A stretch of DNA of 18,337 nt from CAYVHB01 sp964450865 (GTDB taxonomy: Bacteria; Bacillota; Clostridia; Saccharofermentanales; UBA5734), in the NCBI GenBank assembly GCA_964450865.1, contig CAYVHB010000046.1:1-18337 (forward strand), written 5' to 3'. The notes under the pieces are model-generated. The model ran no database searches. It saw nothing but the letters and a program-made list of their open reading frames with translations, and was not told the DNA's origin. Numbering within the stretch: the first letter of the stretch is position 1; each line of letters starts with the position of its first letter. The translations under genes were made by a program, and so were the position numbers. This document shows, one piece after another, positions 1-6,276 of this stretch.

Positions 1-499
1 GCCGGGCTTTTCTCACAATCCCCGAAGCCCAGCGTGCCAGATCAAGCAACTGTTCCATCCGGATCTCAAGCAGGCGCAATTCTACGGATTGCACCAGCAT
101 CGCCGGCATGATTGACCGGGCTGCCAGGCGCACCGCCTCATCAGCAATCGGCACCTGCCCAAGGTCAAGGATTTCTTCAGGCCCGAAGCTGCTGCTGACG
201 GCCTGGCCAGTCAATATCTGTGCCAGCTGCCGCCAGGCCTGCCGCAGCCATTCAGCCTCGAAATCGACAAAAACAAGATAGCCGGCAGCAAAAATATGAA
301 CTTCCCGCTGACCGGCTTCCAGCCGCAAAACATTGGTCAGATCCGGGCCACGCAAGACCAGGCTGGCCATTGGTCCGGCGTGGACCGGTCCAGCCTGGAC
401 CGGTCCAGCCTGGTCAGCTGAAGCGGCTGGCAGGTCCAACAAAAGACGGGCTCCTGCCAGATCGATCCTGTGTGGCAAGCGATAGCACTGGCCGATCAT
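1..499 (-). CDS. RMD1/DUF155-like protein, second tandem copy (partial, runs off left edge)
   Basis: The reading frame is open from an ATG at 499 to the window edge (166 codons, no stop). The ATG overlaps the TGA of the upstream RMD1-like gene in an ATGA arrangement, so translation is probably coupled. The protein resembles its neighbour. A segment reading REVHIFAAGYLVFVDFEAE (about residues 80-98) matches the VYIFSFGSIVFVNARPEDE stretch of the first copy. Later, SVELRLLEIRMEQLLDLA matches its SVALEKIELRLAEIMDNIE region. I therefore read it as a diverged paralogue from a duplication. A GPVQA repeat near residue 35 comes from a 15-bp tandem repeat. Family knowledge: DUF155 proteins include yeast Rmd1 and mitochondrial RMND1; their bacterial function is unknown. 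The C-terminal half and any membrane segment lie outside the window. Confidence 0.75.
   Translation of the reverse strand, partial: MIGQCYRLPHRIDLAGARLLLDLPAASADQAGPVQAGPVHAGPMASLVLRGPDLTNVLRLEAGQREVHIFAAGYLVFVDFEAEWLRQAWRQLAQILTGQAVSSSFGPEEILDLGQVPIADEAVRLAARSIMPAMLVQSVELRLLEIRMEQLLDLARWASGIVRKAR
381..410. repeat. 15-bp in-frame tandem duplication
   Basis: The unit TGGACCGGTCCAGCC occurs twice in a row, and a degenerate third copy follows on the left. It contains the palindrome GGACCGGTCC. It lies in frame in the partial RMD1-like gene and encodes repeated GPVQA-type residues. Confidence 0.85.
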
Positions 500-1530
500 C
501 GCGGCAACAGGTCGATCACCATGATGATGACCTCAATCAGGATCAGAAGCAGAATGACAACTTCGATGCGGACATTTTTCAGCGAGTGACTGATCGCCGC
601 AATGCCGTCGACCACCCGGTTCAATAAGGCCGCCTTTTGTGTCAGCACTTCATAGCGGTCATTCAATTCGAAAAAATCGGCCAGCTGGTCATAAAAAAGC
701 AACGCATCGCTGCTGGTCCAGGTAATGTCCGGCTTATCGAGCAACATGACATATGCCAGGGCATTATATTCGTAGCGGGCAATACGCGAAGAAATTTGCG
801 CCAGGCGCCGGTCGCTGACGCGCAATTTCCCCTTTTCCAGACGCACAATCAGCGGCTCGATGTTATCCATGATCTCGGCCAGCCGCAGTTCGATTTTCTC
901 CAGGGCCACTGACTTGGCGACAACCATGGCGATCAAGTCCTGATGGTAGGGCTGAGCCTTTGTCACCAGAACGTACTTGTCTGTGAGAACCGGCAATCTT
1001 TCCGTGTCGGCTTCACCAGGTTCCGGCTCCGTGATTTCTTCGGAGCGGGCCGCAGCAGGTTCGGCGCCCGGCGTATCGTTGGCACCGGCCCGGTCATGTG
1101 CGGTCTCCGGCCAGGATTCAAAGCGTGCCGCAGCAGCTGCGGCACCTGGTGAATCATTGGTACCGGCCGCTTCCTGCAGCGAGTCAGCCGCTTTTTCATC
1201 AGCCTGGAGCGGACCAGTCAGCAATTCATAGGTATCCCGAAACTGGCGGGTATCGTCCCAGTTCATCCGGCCAATTCGCAACCTGAGCCATGAAAGCACC
1301 GCCGCTTCATCCTCAGGGCGGGCGTTTACAAAAACAATGCTGCCAAATGAAAAGATATAGACGGCACAGCCAGACGGCCAGCCAGGCTGCAGCAGTGGAT
1401 CAAGCAGAGAGCCCTTCATAACCAATGGTTCCTCCCACGTATATTTACGTGGGAGGCCAAGCGCTGCTGCTACTTTATTCAGGTCGAATTCATTAGCCAG
1501 TACATAAGCCTGAAACTGTACACGTTCCAT
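496..1530 (-). CDS. RMD1/DUF155 family membrane-anchored protein
   Basis: This 344-residue protein fits the DUF155 (RMD1/Sif2) family. The N-terminal part has the VYIFSFGSIVFVNARPEDE strand region (about 57-75). A helical region follows (about 195-320), with the ALEKIELRLAEIMDNIEPLI coiled segment and LLNRVVDGIAAISHSLKNVR. The protein ends in one hydrophobic helix (about 323-342, VVILLLILIEVIIMVIDLL), so it is probably tail-anchored with the bulk in the cytoplasm. Residues about 115-185 are a low-complexity Ala/Glu/Pro linker containing a diverged twofold duplication (AGTNDSPG and AGANDTPG). The ATG at 1530 is preceded only by a weak AGAAAG ribosome binding site. The stop overlaps the start of the downstream paralogue. 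Biochemical function in bacteria is unknown. Confidence 0.8.
   Translation of the reverse strand: MERVQFQAYVLANEFDLNKVAAALGLPRKYTWEEPLVMKGSLLDPLLQPGWPSGCAVYIFSFGSIVFVNARPEDEAAVLSWLRLRIGRMNWDDTRQFRDTYELLTGPLQADEKAADSLQEAAGTNDSPGAAAAAARFESWPETAHDRAGANDTPGAEPAAARSEEITEPEPGEADTERLPVLTDKYVLVTKAQPYHQDLIAMVVAKSVALEKIELRLAEIMDNIEPLIVRLEKGKLRVSDRRLAQISSRIARYEYNALAYVMLLDKPDITWTSSDALLFYDQLADFFELNDRYEVLTQKAALLNRVVDGIAAISHSLKNVRIEVVILLLILIEVIIMVIDLLPR
1431..1456. repeat. 10-bp perfect inverted repeat inside the RMD1-like gene
   Basis: CCTCCCACGT and ACGTGGGAGG are exact inverted repeats separated by six A/T bases. They lie inside the coding region, about 75-100 bases after the start codon, encoding the LPRKYTWEE part. 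In the mRNA they would form a strong hairpin near the 5' end. Confidence 0.85.
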
Positions 1531-1566
1531 CTGCTTATTCTTTCTGTCAGGAGCTGACCCCGGCCC

Positions 1567-1583
1567 GGCACGCCGGCCGTGCC
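1567..1583. other. Short G+C-rich inverted repeat in the iolB-RMD1 spacer
   Basis: GGCACG and CGTGCC flank a five-base loop, followed by more GCCGGC words. It lies just upstream of the RMD1-like start on the minus strand. No T-run adjoins it, so it is not a convincing terminator. Confidence 0.4.
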
Positions 1584-1630
1584 GGCCATGCCGGCCTGGT
1601 CTGCCTGCTGTTGGCGTTTAGCCAGGCCTG

Positions 1631-1705
1631 GTGTAGTCTGGTGTAGTCTGGTCTGGTGTAGTCTGGTCTGGTGTAGTCTGGTCTGGTGTAGTCTGGTGTA
1701 GTCTG
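1631..1705. repeat. Tandem repeat built from GTGTA and GTCTG pentamers
   Basis: Six copies of GTGTAGTCTG occur in 75 bases. The middle three carry an extra GTCTG, giving unit lengths 10, 15, 15, 15, 10, 10. It lies in the 209-bp spacer between the iolB stop and the RMD1-like start. No promoter or terminator is evident in it. The mixed unit lengths point to slippage or unequal exchange. Its role, if any, is unknown. Confidence 0.95.
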
Positions 1706-1739
1706 CCTGTGGCTTCGATTGTTTCCGAGGTTTTGCTGC

Positions 1740-2537
1740 TTACTTCTTATCGCCGTTCCAGTACTGAGGATTCGGGTCAAGGAGCCATTCATGAGCCGGG
1801 TCATCAATACGGGTCTTTTCCCAGGGATTGTCCGGCAAATGGCGAATGCCCCAGACATAACAACAAGCATAACCGGGAGCCATGACCTGGGAGTGGGTAC
1901 CCTGTGTAATAATGGCGCAACCGTTATGGTGCAATTCATAGACTTCACCATTCACCCAACCGGCACCAAAACCCTGTGGTTTTTCGAAATGATAAAAATA
2001 GACTTCAGGCTGTGGATGACCATGCGGCGGATAACTGGACCATTTCCCTGGCAAGTTGACGACCTCGCCCAGGACCATGTTGGAATGCGGTGCTGTCTCA
2101 TAATCATAACAGGTCCGGACATCGCGCTTGATACAGTTGTCCAGTTCGCCGTTGCTGCCACGCCGCCAGGTGTCAACTTCGTCCGGTGTGTAAAGATGGG
2201 CCGGGAATTGCCGGTCATTGTAGGTTTTCTGCACATAGAATTCGCAGTGCCCGTGGGCCGTTAAGGTACAACAGTCGCCGGCACTCAGCAAAATGCAAAA
2301 AGGATTGTAATCAAATGGATTTGGCCGGTCCATCGTAACCTTCCGGTCAGCAAATTCGACCGTGGCCTTGCCTTCCAGCAGAATCCATGAGACCTCCTTG
2401 CGGGGCTCACTGAAAGTATAGGCATCGCCATCTTCCATGATCAGCAGGGCTACATCCATCCAGCTGCCTTCGCCGTTGTTCACGTCAGCACTGACATACT
2501 CGTTATAGCCTCTCTGCACTTTTTTATCAATGTACAT
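1740..2537 (-). CDS. iolB: 5-deoxy-glucuronate isomerase, IolB family
   Basis: IolB converts 5-deoxy-D-glucuronate to 2-deoxy-5-keto-D-gluconate in cytosolic myo-inositol breakdown. The 265-residue length suits the family (about 270). The C-terminal cupin carries the metal-site pattern PPHGHPQPEVYFY (two His and a Glu) and a later His in QGTHSQVMAPGY, followed by the family-like CCYVWGIRHLPDNPW. The loop between PPHGH and the Glu is shorter than in B. subtilis IolB as I remember it. I start at ATG 2537 because AAAGGAGTG sits six bases upstream; an in-frame ATG at 2597 adds 20 residues without such a site and lies upstream of the -10 box. No other inositol gene is present in the window, so the gene is isolated here. 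A related KduI/IolB-type isomerase is the main alternative. Confidence 0.87.
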   Translation of the reverse strand: MYIDKKVQRGYNEYVSADVNNGEGSWMDVALLIMEDGDAYTFSEPRKEVSWILLEGKATVEFADRKVTMDRPNPFDYNPFCILLSAGDCCTLTAHGHCEFYVQKTYNDRQFPAHLYTPDEVDTWRRGSNGELDNCIKRDVRTCYDYETAPHSNMVLGEVVNLPGKWSSYPPHGHPQPEVYFYHFEKPQGFGAGWVNGEVYELHHNGCAIITQGTHSQVMAPGYACCYVWGIRHLPDNPWEKTRIDDPAHEWLLDPNPQYWNGDKK

Positions 2538-2576
2538 ATTCAACACTCCTTTTATATTTAAATGATCAATGCTACC

Positions 2577-2582
2577 ATTATA
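2577..2582 (-). promoter_or_regulatory. Probable -10 box of iolB
   Basis: On the minus strand the sequence reads GGTATAATGG about 40 bases upstream of the iolB start, with a weak -35 region (TGTCGG) about 17 bases further up. It lies upstream of the AAAGGAGTG ribosome binding site and supports the shorter start. Confidence 0.5.
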
Positions 2583-2768
2583 CCATGAAGGATTCACGCC
2601 CGACAGCCGCAGTTTGCCAAAAGATGTCTAAAATAAAACAAAAACAAGACAAATATGTGCCTCAAAATCACCTTTGACATATCAAATGACCCATAAAGTG
2701 ATCAAAATTGGCCAGGCGCGGTGCAGTCATACGCCCCGGTTCGTGACAATGGAAAGCGGGTGCCAGCA

Positions 2769-3299
2769 ATGAATATCGAAATCATGCTCGGAGATATTAC
2801 AAAAGTTCAGGCTGATGCTATTGTCAATGCCGCCAATACAACCTTGCTGGGTGGCGGCGGTGTCGATGGCGCCATTCATCGGGCGGCCGGTCCGGAATTG
2901 CTGGCCGAGTGCCGTACCTTGCATGGCTGTGCAACCGGCGAGGCCAAGCTGACCCGCGGCTATCGCCTGCCAGCCCGCTATGTGATTCATACACCGGGCC
3001 CGATCTGGCAGGGCGGATCCGGCAACGAGGCAACCTTGCTGCACAACAGCTACCGCAACAGCCTGAAACTGGCCGAGTTGCACGGTTGCCGGACTGTGGC
3101 TTTTCCCTCTATCAGTACGGGGGCTTTTGGCTATCCATTGCGAGATGCTGCAGTCATAGCCATCCGCACTATCGCCGATTTCCTGGCCTGCAGTCCAGTC
3201 GTTGAACGCGTCCTGATCGTTTGTTTTGATTCACGCACCCTGCAAGTATACCAGTCGGTCATGCAGACTATGCTGCCGGATCTGCATCCCGGTCACTGA
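2769..3299 (+). CDS. Macrodomain protein, MacroD/YmdB type (ADP-ribose hydrolase)
   Basis: The protein is a single 176-residue macrodomain. It shows the family motifs in order: GDIT (8-11), VNAANTTLLGGGGVDGAIH (19-37, with Asn20, Asn23 and the catalytic-site Asp33), CATGEAKLTRGYRLPARYVIHTPGP, and PSISTGAFGYPLRDAA (113-128). MacroD-type proteins remove O-acetyl groups from O-acetyl-ADP-ribose or mono-ADP-ribose from acidic residues. All key residues are present, so it should be active. ATG 2769 fits family length; an in-frame GTG at 2721 would add 16 unconserved residues. It is divergent from iolB and lies 281 bp upstream of a Fic-fold gene on the same strand. A functional link to that gene is suggestive only. 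Confidence 0.93.
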   Translation: MNIEIMLGDITKVQADAIVNAANTTLLGGGGVDGAIHRAAGPELLAECRTLHGCATGEAKLTRGYRLPARYVIHTPGPIWQGGSGNEATLLHNSYRNSLKLAELHGCRTVAFPSISTGAFGYPLRDAAVIAIRTIADFLACSPVVERVLIVCFDSRTLQVYQSVMQTMLPDLHPGH

Positions 3300-3580
3300 T
3301 AAACGGTTGCCCGATCCATCACGCCATAAGGGGAATCCGCTATCCGTCCTATCCACCCGGTCACCAGAAAACCTGATCTGAACAGGTAATCGGCCAACAA
3401 AACACCTTGTCAGTTTTTTGTCAGTCCAACCGATTAAAATTGATCCATCTGCACACATTCACGCCTGAACGATGCCAGTCTGCAAGGTAGACCAGGGCGC
3501 GGACAGTCGACGATCGCATAGTCCAGATGAGTTCATTTGCAGTCAGGCCTATGACCTGGCTTTTTAACGGGGATGCTGAT
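3300..3580. other. Spacer between the macrodomain and Fic-fold genes
   Basis: No convincing gene, promoter or terminator is visible in these 281 bases. A near repeat of TTGTCAG occurs twice around 3407-3424. The Fic-fold frame is open back to an ATG at 3527. Confidence 0.5.
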
Positions 3581-4588
3581 ATGAACATTGGGCCGATTGC
3601 AATGCCATTTCCGACGATTGAACATTTATCGGGAGATCCGGTAATTCTGAAAACACTGGCCAGGATCCGGCGAGCCTTGGCGGAACTCGATTCTTTCGTA
3701 CCGGCCTCAGTCAGTTTGCCGGTTCTGCGCAATATTTTGTCTATTAATGAAGCCCGGGAAAGCGTAGCAATTGATCTGTCTATAGCCAGGCATGAAGATA
3801 TTTTCCGGTTCCTGAGCCAGGCAAAGGTCGTCAATCCCATCGCCGCCCAAATCGTTGATTATCGCAATATGCTTGTCCAGGGCTATGAACGCGTCAGTAC
3901 AAGCCGCAGGCTTTATCCGGATCTGCTGCTCGATATCCACGGCCAGATTGGCTCGGGCCACAAGTCCGACGGCGCCGGACAGACGGGCGGACAGACGGGC
4001 GGCCTGATGGACGTAATTCGCTATGCCTGTGATGAGCAGGACCGGACGGATCCTTTATTGAAACAAGCCTTGATTCATGGCCTGTTTGCTGCCAGAGACG
4101 ATGGCCAGGTCGCCAGGCTGGCAGCAATGCTGTGCCTGGGAGCCGGCCAGCAACTGAGTTGGCCGATGTTGAATTTAAGTCGGTATTTTAATCATAACCG
4201 GCCCCAATACTTGCGCCAGATCGAGATGCTCAAGACCACAGGCAATTGGCACAAGTGGCTGATCTTCAATCTGGTTGGTCTGGAACAATCCATCTACCTG
4301 ACGTTGCGACAAATGATACATATCAGCGGCCGCGTAGAGAATCTGGTTGTGGACATTCAGGGTGTGCTGCCAGCCCATCACGTGCCAGCTTTACAGAATC
4401 TGCTGCTGGATCACTTTTATACCCGTCTGCAGAACGTGCAGGCATCCCTGGGTGGATCGCGCCCCCTGGCAATCGACTGCCTGCAGCTGTTGGAAAGCTC
4501 CAGTTTCCTGGCTGCGCAGCGGATCGGTAACGAACGGATGTACAGGAACAACCGCTTGTTTGACCTGGTTAAAGGCAGTAACCACTAA
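3581..4588 (+). CDS. Fic-fold protein with degenerate active site (probable pseudoenzyme)
   Basis: Fic proteins transfer AMP from ATP to target hydroxyls. This 335-residue protein has the layout of a class II Fic protein. The N-terminal helical part includes SINEARESVAIDLSIARHED (54-73), where the usual inhibitory SxxxEG element has become SVAIDLS. The Fic core runs through LLLDIHGQIGSG (115-126), TDPLLKQALIHGLFA (156-170), and LNLSRYFNHNRPQYLRQIEMLKTTGNWHKWLIFNLVG. A winged-helix-like C-terminus (about 285-330) reads SLGGSRPLAIDCLQLLESSS. The catalytic HPFxDGNGRxxR motif is reduced to AARDDGQVARLA (170-181), without its His and Asn. The flap between residues 126 and 141 is replaced by a GQTGGQTGG repeat. 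I start at ATG 3581 because GGGGA lies seven bases upstream; ATG 3527 is the alternative. AMPylation is unlikely; an adaptor, antitoxin or regulator role is possible. Confidence 0.78.
   Translation: MNIGPIAMPFPTIEHLSGDPVILKTLARIRRALAELDSFVPASVSLPVLRNILSINEARESVAIDLSIARHEDIFRFLSQAKVVNPIAAQIVDYRNMLVQGYERVSTSRRLYPDLLLDIHGQIGSGHKSDGAGQTGGQTGGLMDVIRYACDEQDRTDPLLKQALIHGLFAARDDGQVARLAAMLCLGAGQQLSWPMLNLSRYFNHNRPQYLRQIEMLKTTGNWHKWLIFNLVGLEQSIYLTLRQMIHISGRVENLVVDIQGVLPAHHVPALQNLLLDHFYTRLQNVQASLGGSRPLAIDCLQLLESSSFLAAQRIGNERMYRNNRLFDLVKGSNH
3977..4000. repeat. 12-bp tandem duplication in the Fic flap region
   Basis: GGACAGACGGGC occurs twice directly in tandem, encoding GQTGGQTG in place of the substrate-positioning flap of canonical Fic domains. 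It lies in frame. Confidence 0.9.
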
Positions 4589-4764
4589 ACAAACCGCCTG
4601 GCCGACAAGCCGATCCCGGCCGGCAAGGTATGTTGCGAGATGGATAGATCCTGATTCAATAAAGCCATATCCTGGGTTGCTGAATGATAGGAATGTCAAA
4701 CATACTCAGGAATTGTTCATGAATATCACGAAAAAAGTTAACATATACTCAAGGGCTGGTTCTA

Positions 4765-4792
4765 TTGACATCAAGTCAGGCTGTGCTATAAT
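4765..4792 (+). promoter_or_regulatory. Promoter of structured RNA 1
   Basis: TTGACA (4765-4770) and TATAAT (4787-4792) are perfect consensus boxes separated by 16 bases. Transcription would begin near 4798-4800, at the closing-stem sequence AAGCTCCAG. The second RNA has the same arrangement and spacing. Confidence 0.85.
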
Positions 4793-4914
4793 TAAGACAA
4801 GCTCCAGGGATTACCAAAGAAGTAAAATTACCAGATGGATTGCCGCCACCAAAAGTGGAAAGCGAATAGTAACTGACGATACACGTAAAAGTGTAAACAA
4901 GTTGCAAGTCGAGC

Positions 4915-5161
4915 AAATGAATAGAGAAAACCAAGATCAGTTAGCAAAGATTAAGATCTGAGCAAAATGATTCAAGGAATTCAAAATTCAGATGAATCAA
5001 GAATATCAGGAAATGATTTAGCAAAGATTAATAGTCTGAAAAGATAAATAATCTGAGCAGGTCAAATCAGGATAATCAGAATTCAGATGAATAGAGAAAA
5101 CCAGGATCAGTAAAGCAAAGAAACTTATCTAAGCAAAACAAAATCAAGGAATTTAAAGTTC
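4915..5161 (+). repeat. Threefold internal repeat in structured RNA 1
   Basis: Three imperfect units lie head to tail: 4915-4989, 4990-5084 and 5085-5161. Each begins (A/G)ATGAAT followed by an AGAAAACCA-like segment. Each contains AGCAAAG or a variant and ends in an ATTC/GTTC. The middle unit is about 20 bases longer. RNA 2 has one such unit at 5481-5558. Confidence 0.8.
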
Positions 5162-5225
5162 AAATGCGGAACAAGAAAATTCGCAAATCAAATGGGCAAC
5201 CACAAAGGGATTGTGACTTCAACAA

Positions 5226-5248
5226 GGGTTCGCTGGAGCTCTTTTTTT
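5226..5248 (+). terminator. Intrinsic terminator of structured RNA 1
   Basis: GGGTTC-GCTG-GAGCTC forms a six-pair hairpin with G-U pairs, followed by seven T residues. The right arm is also complementary to the 5' end of the RNA. Confidence 0.8.
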
Positions 5249-5329
5249 GTTTTTAAACAACCATACGTAACTGCTAATTGTTCATAATTACTAAACAGAA
5301 ATTTAATTTATTGTGATAATGACAATAGC

Positions 5330-5357
5330 TTGACAATCCTATAGAGGGTGCTATAAT
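5330..5357 (+). promoter_or_regulatory. Promoter of structured RNA 2
   Basis: TTGACA (5330-5335) and TATAAT (5352-5357) are separated by 16 bases. The expected start near 5363-5365 immediately precedes the conserved AAGCTCCAGGGA. Confidence 0.85.
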
Positions 5358-5363
5358 AAAAAC

Positions 5364-5644
5364 AAGCTCCAGGGAATACCAACAGGTAATATCACCTGAC
5401 GGAATGCCGCCACTGAAAAGTGGAAAGCGAATCATAACTGACGATACACCTAAAAAGTGTAAACAAGTTATATGTTGAGCAAATGAATAAAGAAAACCAG
5501 GATTTGTCAGGTCAGGAATGCTTATCCAAACCAAAACAAATCAAGGAAATCAATATTCAAATGTAAAACAGACAATTCGCACAGCAAAAGGGCAACCGAA
5601 AAGGAATATAGACTTGCTGAAGGGTTCGCTGGAGCCCTTTTTTT
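5364..5644 (+). ncRNA. Unassigned structured RNA, short copy (RNA 2)
   Basis: An approximately 281-nt paralogue of RNA 1 with its own promoter and terminator. Its hairpins are clearer: CAGGT/ACCTG around 5384-5399, and CCACT-GAAA-AGTGG (5410-5423) with a GNRA tetraloop. A TACAC/GTGTA hairpin follows. At the first hairpin RNA 1 has a different sequence that can also pair (GTA/TAC), which hints at structural constraint. GCTCCAG at the 5' end can pair with CTGGAGC inside the terminator. One repeat unit (5481-5558) replaces the three of RNA 1. A 27-codon ATG frame starts at 5483, but it has no ribosome binding site and its length is not kept in the homologous units. The RNA converges on the HPRT-like gene. 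Function unknown. Confidence 0.75.
5622..5644 (+). terminator. Intrinsic terminator of structured RNA 2
   Basis: GGGTTC-GCTG-GAGCCC forms a six-pair hairpin followed by seven T residues. Relative to RNA 1, a G-U pair has become G-C while pairing is kept. Confidence 0.85.
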
Positions 5645-5670
5645 ATTTTAAACAGCACCTGTACCGCAGT

Positions 5671-6204
5671 TTACTGTTTCAATTCAAGCTCAGCAATGTA
5701 GGGCAGGTTTCGTCCCTGTTCATTGTAATCCATGCCATATCCGAGCAATCTGGTCCGGCTGATTTCAAAACCGTAATAGGCAACCGGGACATTGATCAGT
5801 TGCTGGTCAGGATTGATCAGCAAGGAGCAGACAGTGATACTGGCCGGTTTACGCGCTTCCAGGCTTTGTACCAGATAGGCTGTTGTCAGTCCGGTCCGGA
5901 TGATATCTTCAACGACAATAACATGCCGTCCAGTGATATCGACATCCAGATCCTTGGTAATGCGGACGATACCAGTCTGGTTGGTTGTATTGGGAATGGT
6001 ACCGATCGTGATGAAGTCCAGGAGGATTGGCACATCAATGGCCCGGGACAGATCAGCCAGGAAATACAATGAACCTTTTAATACACCTACGAGGATCAGT
6101 TCTTTGCCGGCATAATCCCGGCTGATTTCCTGTCCCAGATGTTTGATTCGTTCGCGGATTTCTGCTTCACTAAATACAACACGCCGGCCTTTGACCAGTG
6201 CCAT
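5671..6204 (-). CDS. Hypoxanthine phosphoribosyltransferase-like protein with altered active site
   Basis: The 177-residue protein is colinear with bacterial Hpt: VLKGSLYFLADL (41-52), DFITIGTIPNTT (63-74), KDLDVDITG, the PRPP-loop region VIVVEDIIRTGLT (95-107), and GYGMDYNEQGRNLPYIAEL (155-173). Several residues that define the enzyme are changed. The loop SSYG is GTIP (68-71). The catalytic-loop Asp of EDIIDTG is Arg103. The purine-contacting Lys of LLDKP is Asn131. The aromatic residue that stacks on the base is Arg152. Glu99, Asp100 and Asp159 remain. It may bind PRPP or a nucleotide but is unlikely to be a normal Hpt. ATG 6204 has AAGGGG eight bases upstream; a GTG at 6213 abuts that site. 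The gene lies 72 bp downstream of the kinase-like gene, probably in the same operon. Confidence 0.82.
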   Translation of the reverse strand: MALVKGRRVVFSEAEIRERIKHLGQEISRDYAGKELILVGVLKGSLYFLADLSRAIDVPILLDFITIGTIPNTTNQTGIVRITKDLDVDITGRHVIVVEDIIRTGLTTAYLVQSLEARKPASITVCSLLINPDQQLINVPVAYYGFEISRTRLLGYGMDYNEQGRNLPYIAELELKQ

Positions 6205-6276
6205 CTCGATCACCCCTTCGTTTCTGTTGGATTTTCATTGTTATCGTTATTGTGTTCCTAGTCCAGGCTTGTGTCG

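Larger units (their letters stand above)
4799..5248 (+). ncRNA. Unassigned structured RNA, long copy (RNA 1)
   Basis: An approximately 450-nt transcript bounded by a perfect promoter and an intrinsic terminator. Its 5' part is strongly conserved with RNA 2, sharing AAGCTCCAGGGA, TGCCGCCAC, AAAAGTGGAAAGCGAAT, TAACTGACGATACAC and AGTGTAAACAAGTT. Visible helices are CCAC/GTGG (4846-4858) and a TACAC/GTGTA hairpin just after. The 5' end (AGCTCCAG, 4800-4807) is complementary to CTGGAGCT at 5233-5240, so the two ends can pair. Between 4915 and 5161 a unit of about 75-95 nt is present three times, against once in RNA 2. The 3' part shares GGGCAACC and the terminator with RNA 2. No long reading frame or ribosome binding site is present. 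I do not recognise the class. It is not obviously tmRNA, RNase P RNA, SRP RNA or a riboswitch I can name. Confidence 0.72.
4589..5670. other. Long A-rich non-coding island
   Basis: About 1.1 kb without a credible protein gene. From about 4690 it is much richer in A and T than either flank. It contains two complete RNA transcription units (promoter, structured body, terminator) described separately. Bases 4589-4760 hold nothing I recognise. Bases 5249-5329 form the spacer between the two units. Confidence 0.8.

Noticed and set aside
1631..1705. CRISPR array
   Set aside because: Units of 10-15 bp lack unique spacers and there are no cas genes.
4915..5558. Small peptides starting MN(R/K)ENQ in each RNA repeat unit
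   Set aside because: Lengths differ (14, 9, 8 and 27 codons), stops are not conserved and no ribosome binding site precedes them, so structure or repeat ancestry explains the similarity better.
4765..5644. Type III toxin-antitoxin locus (repeat RNA with toxin gene)
   Set aside because: The repeats are much longer than typical antitoxin units, and no toxin gene lies downstream on the same strand; the next gene is convergent.
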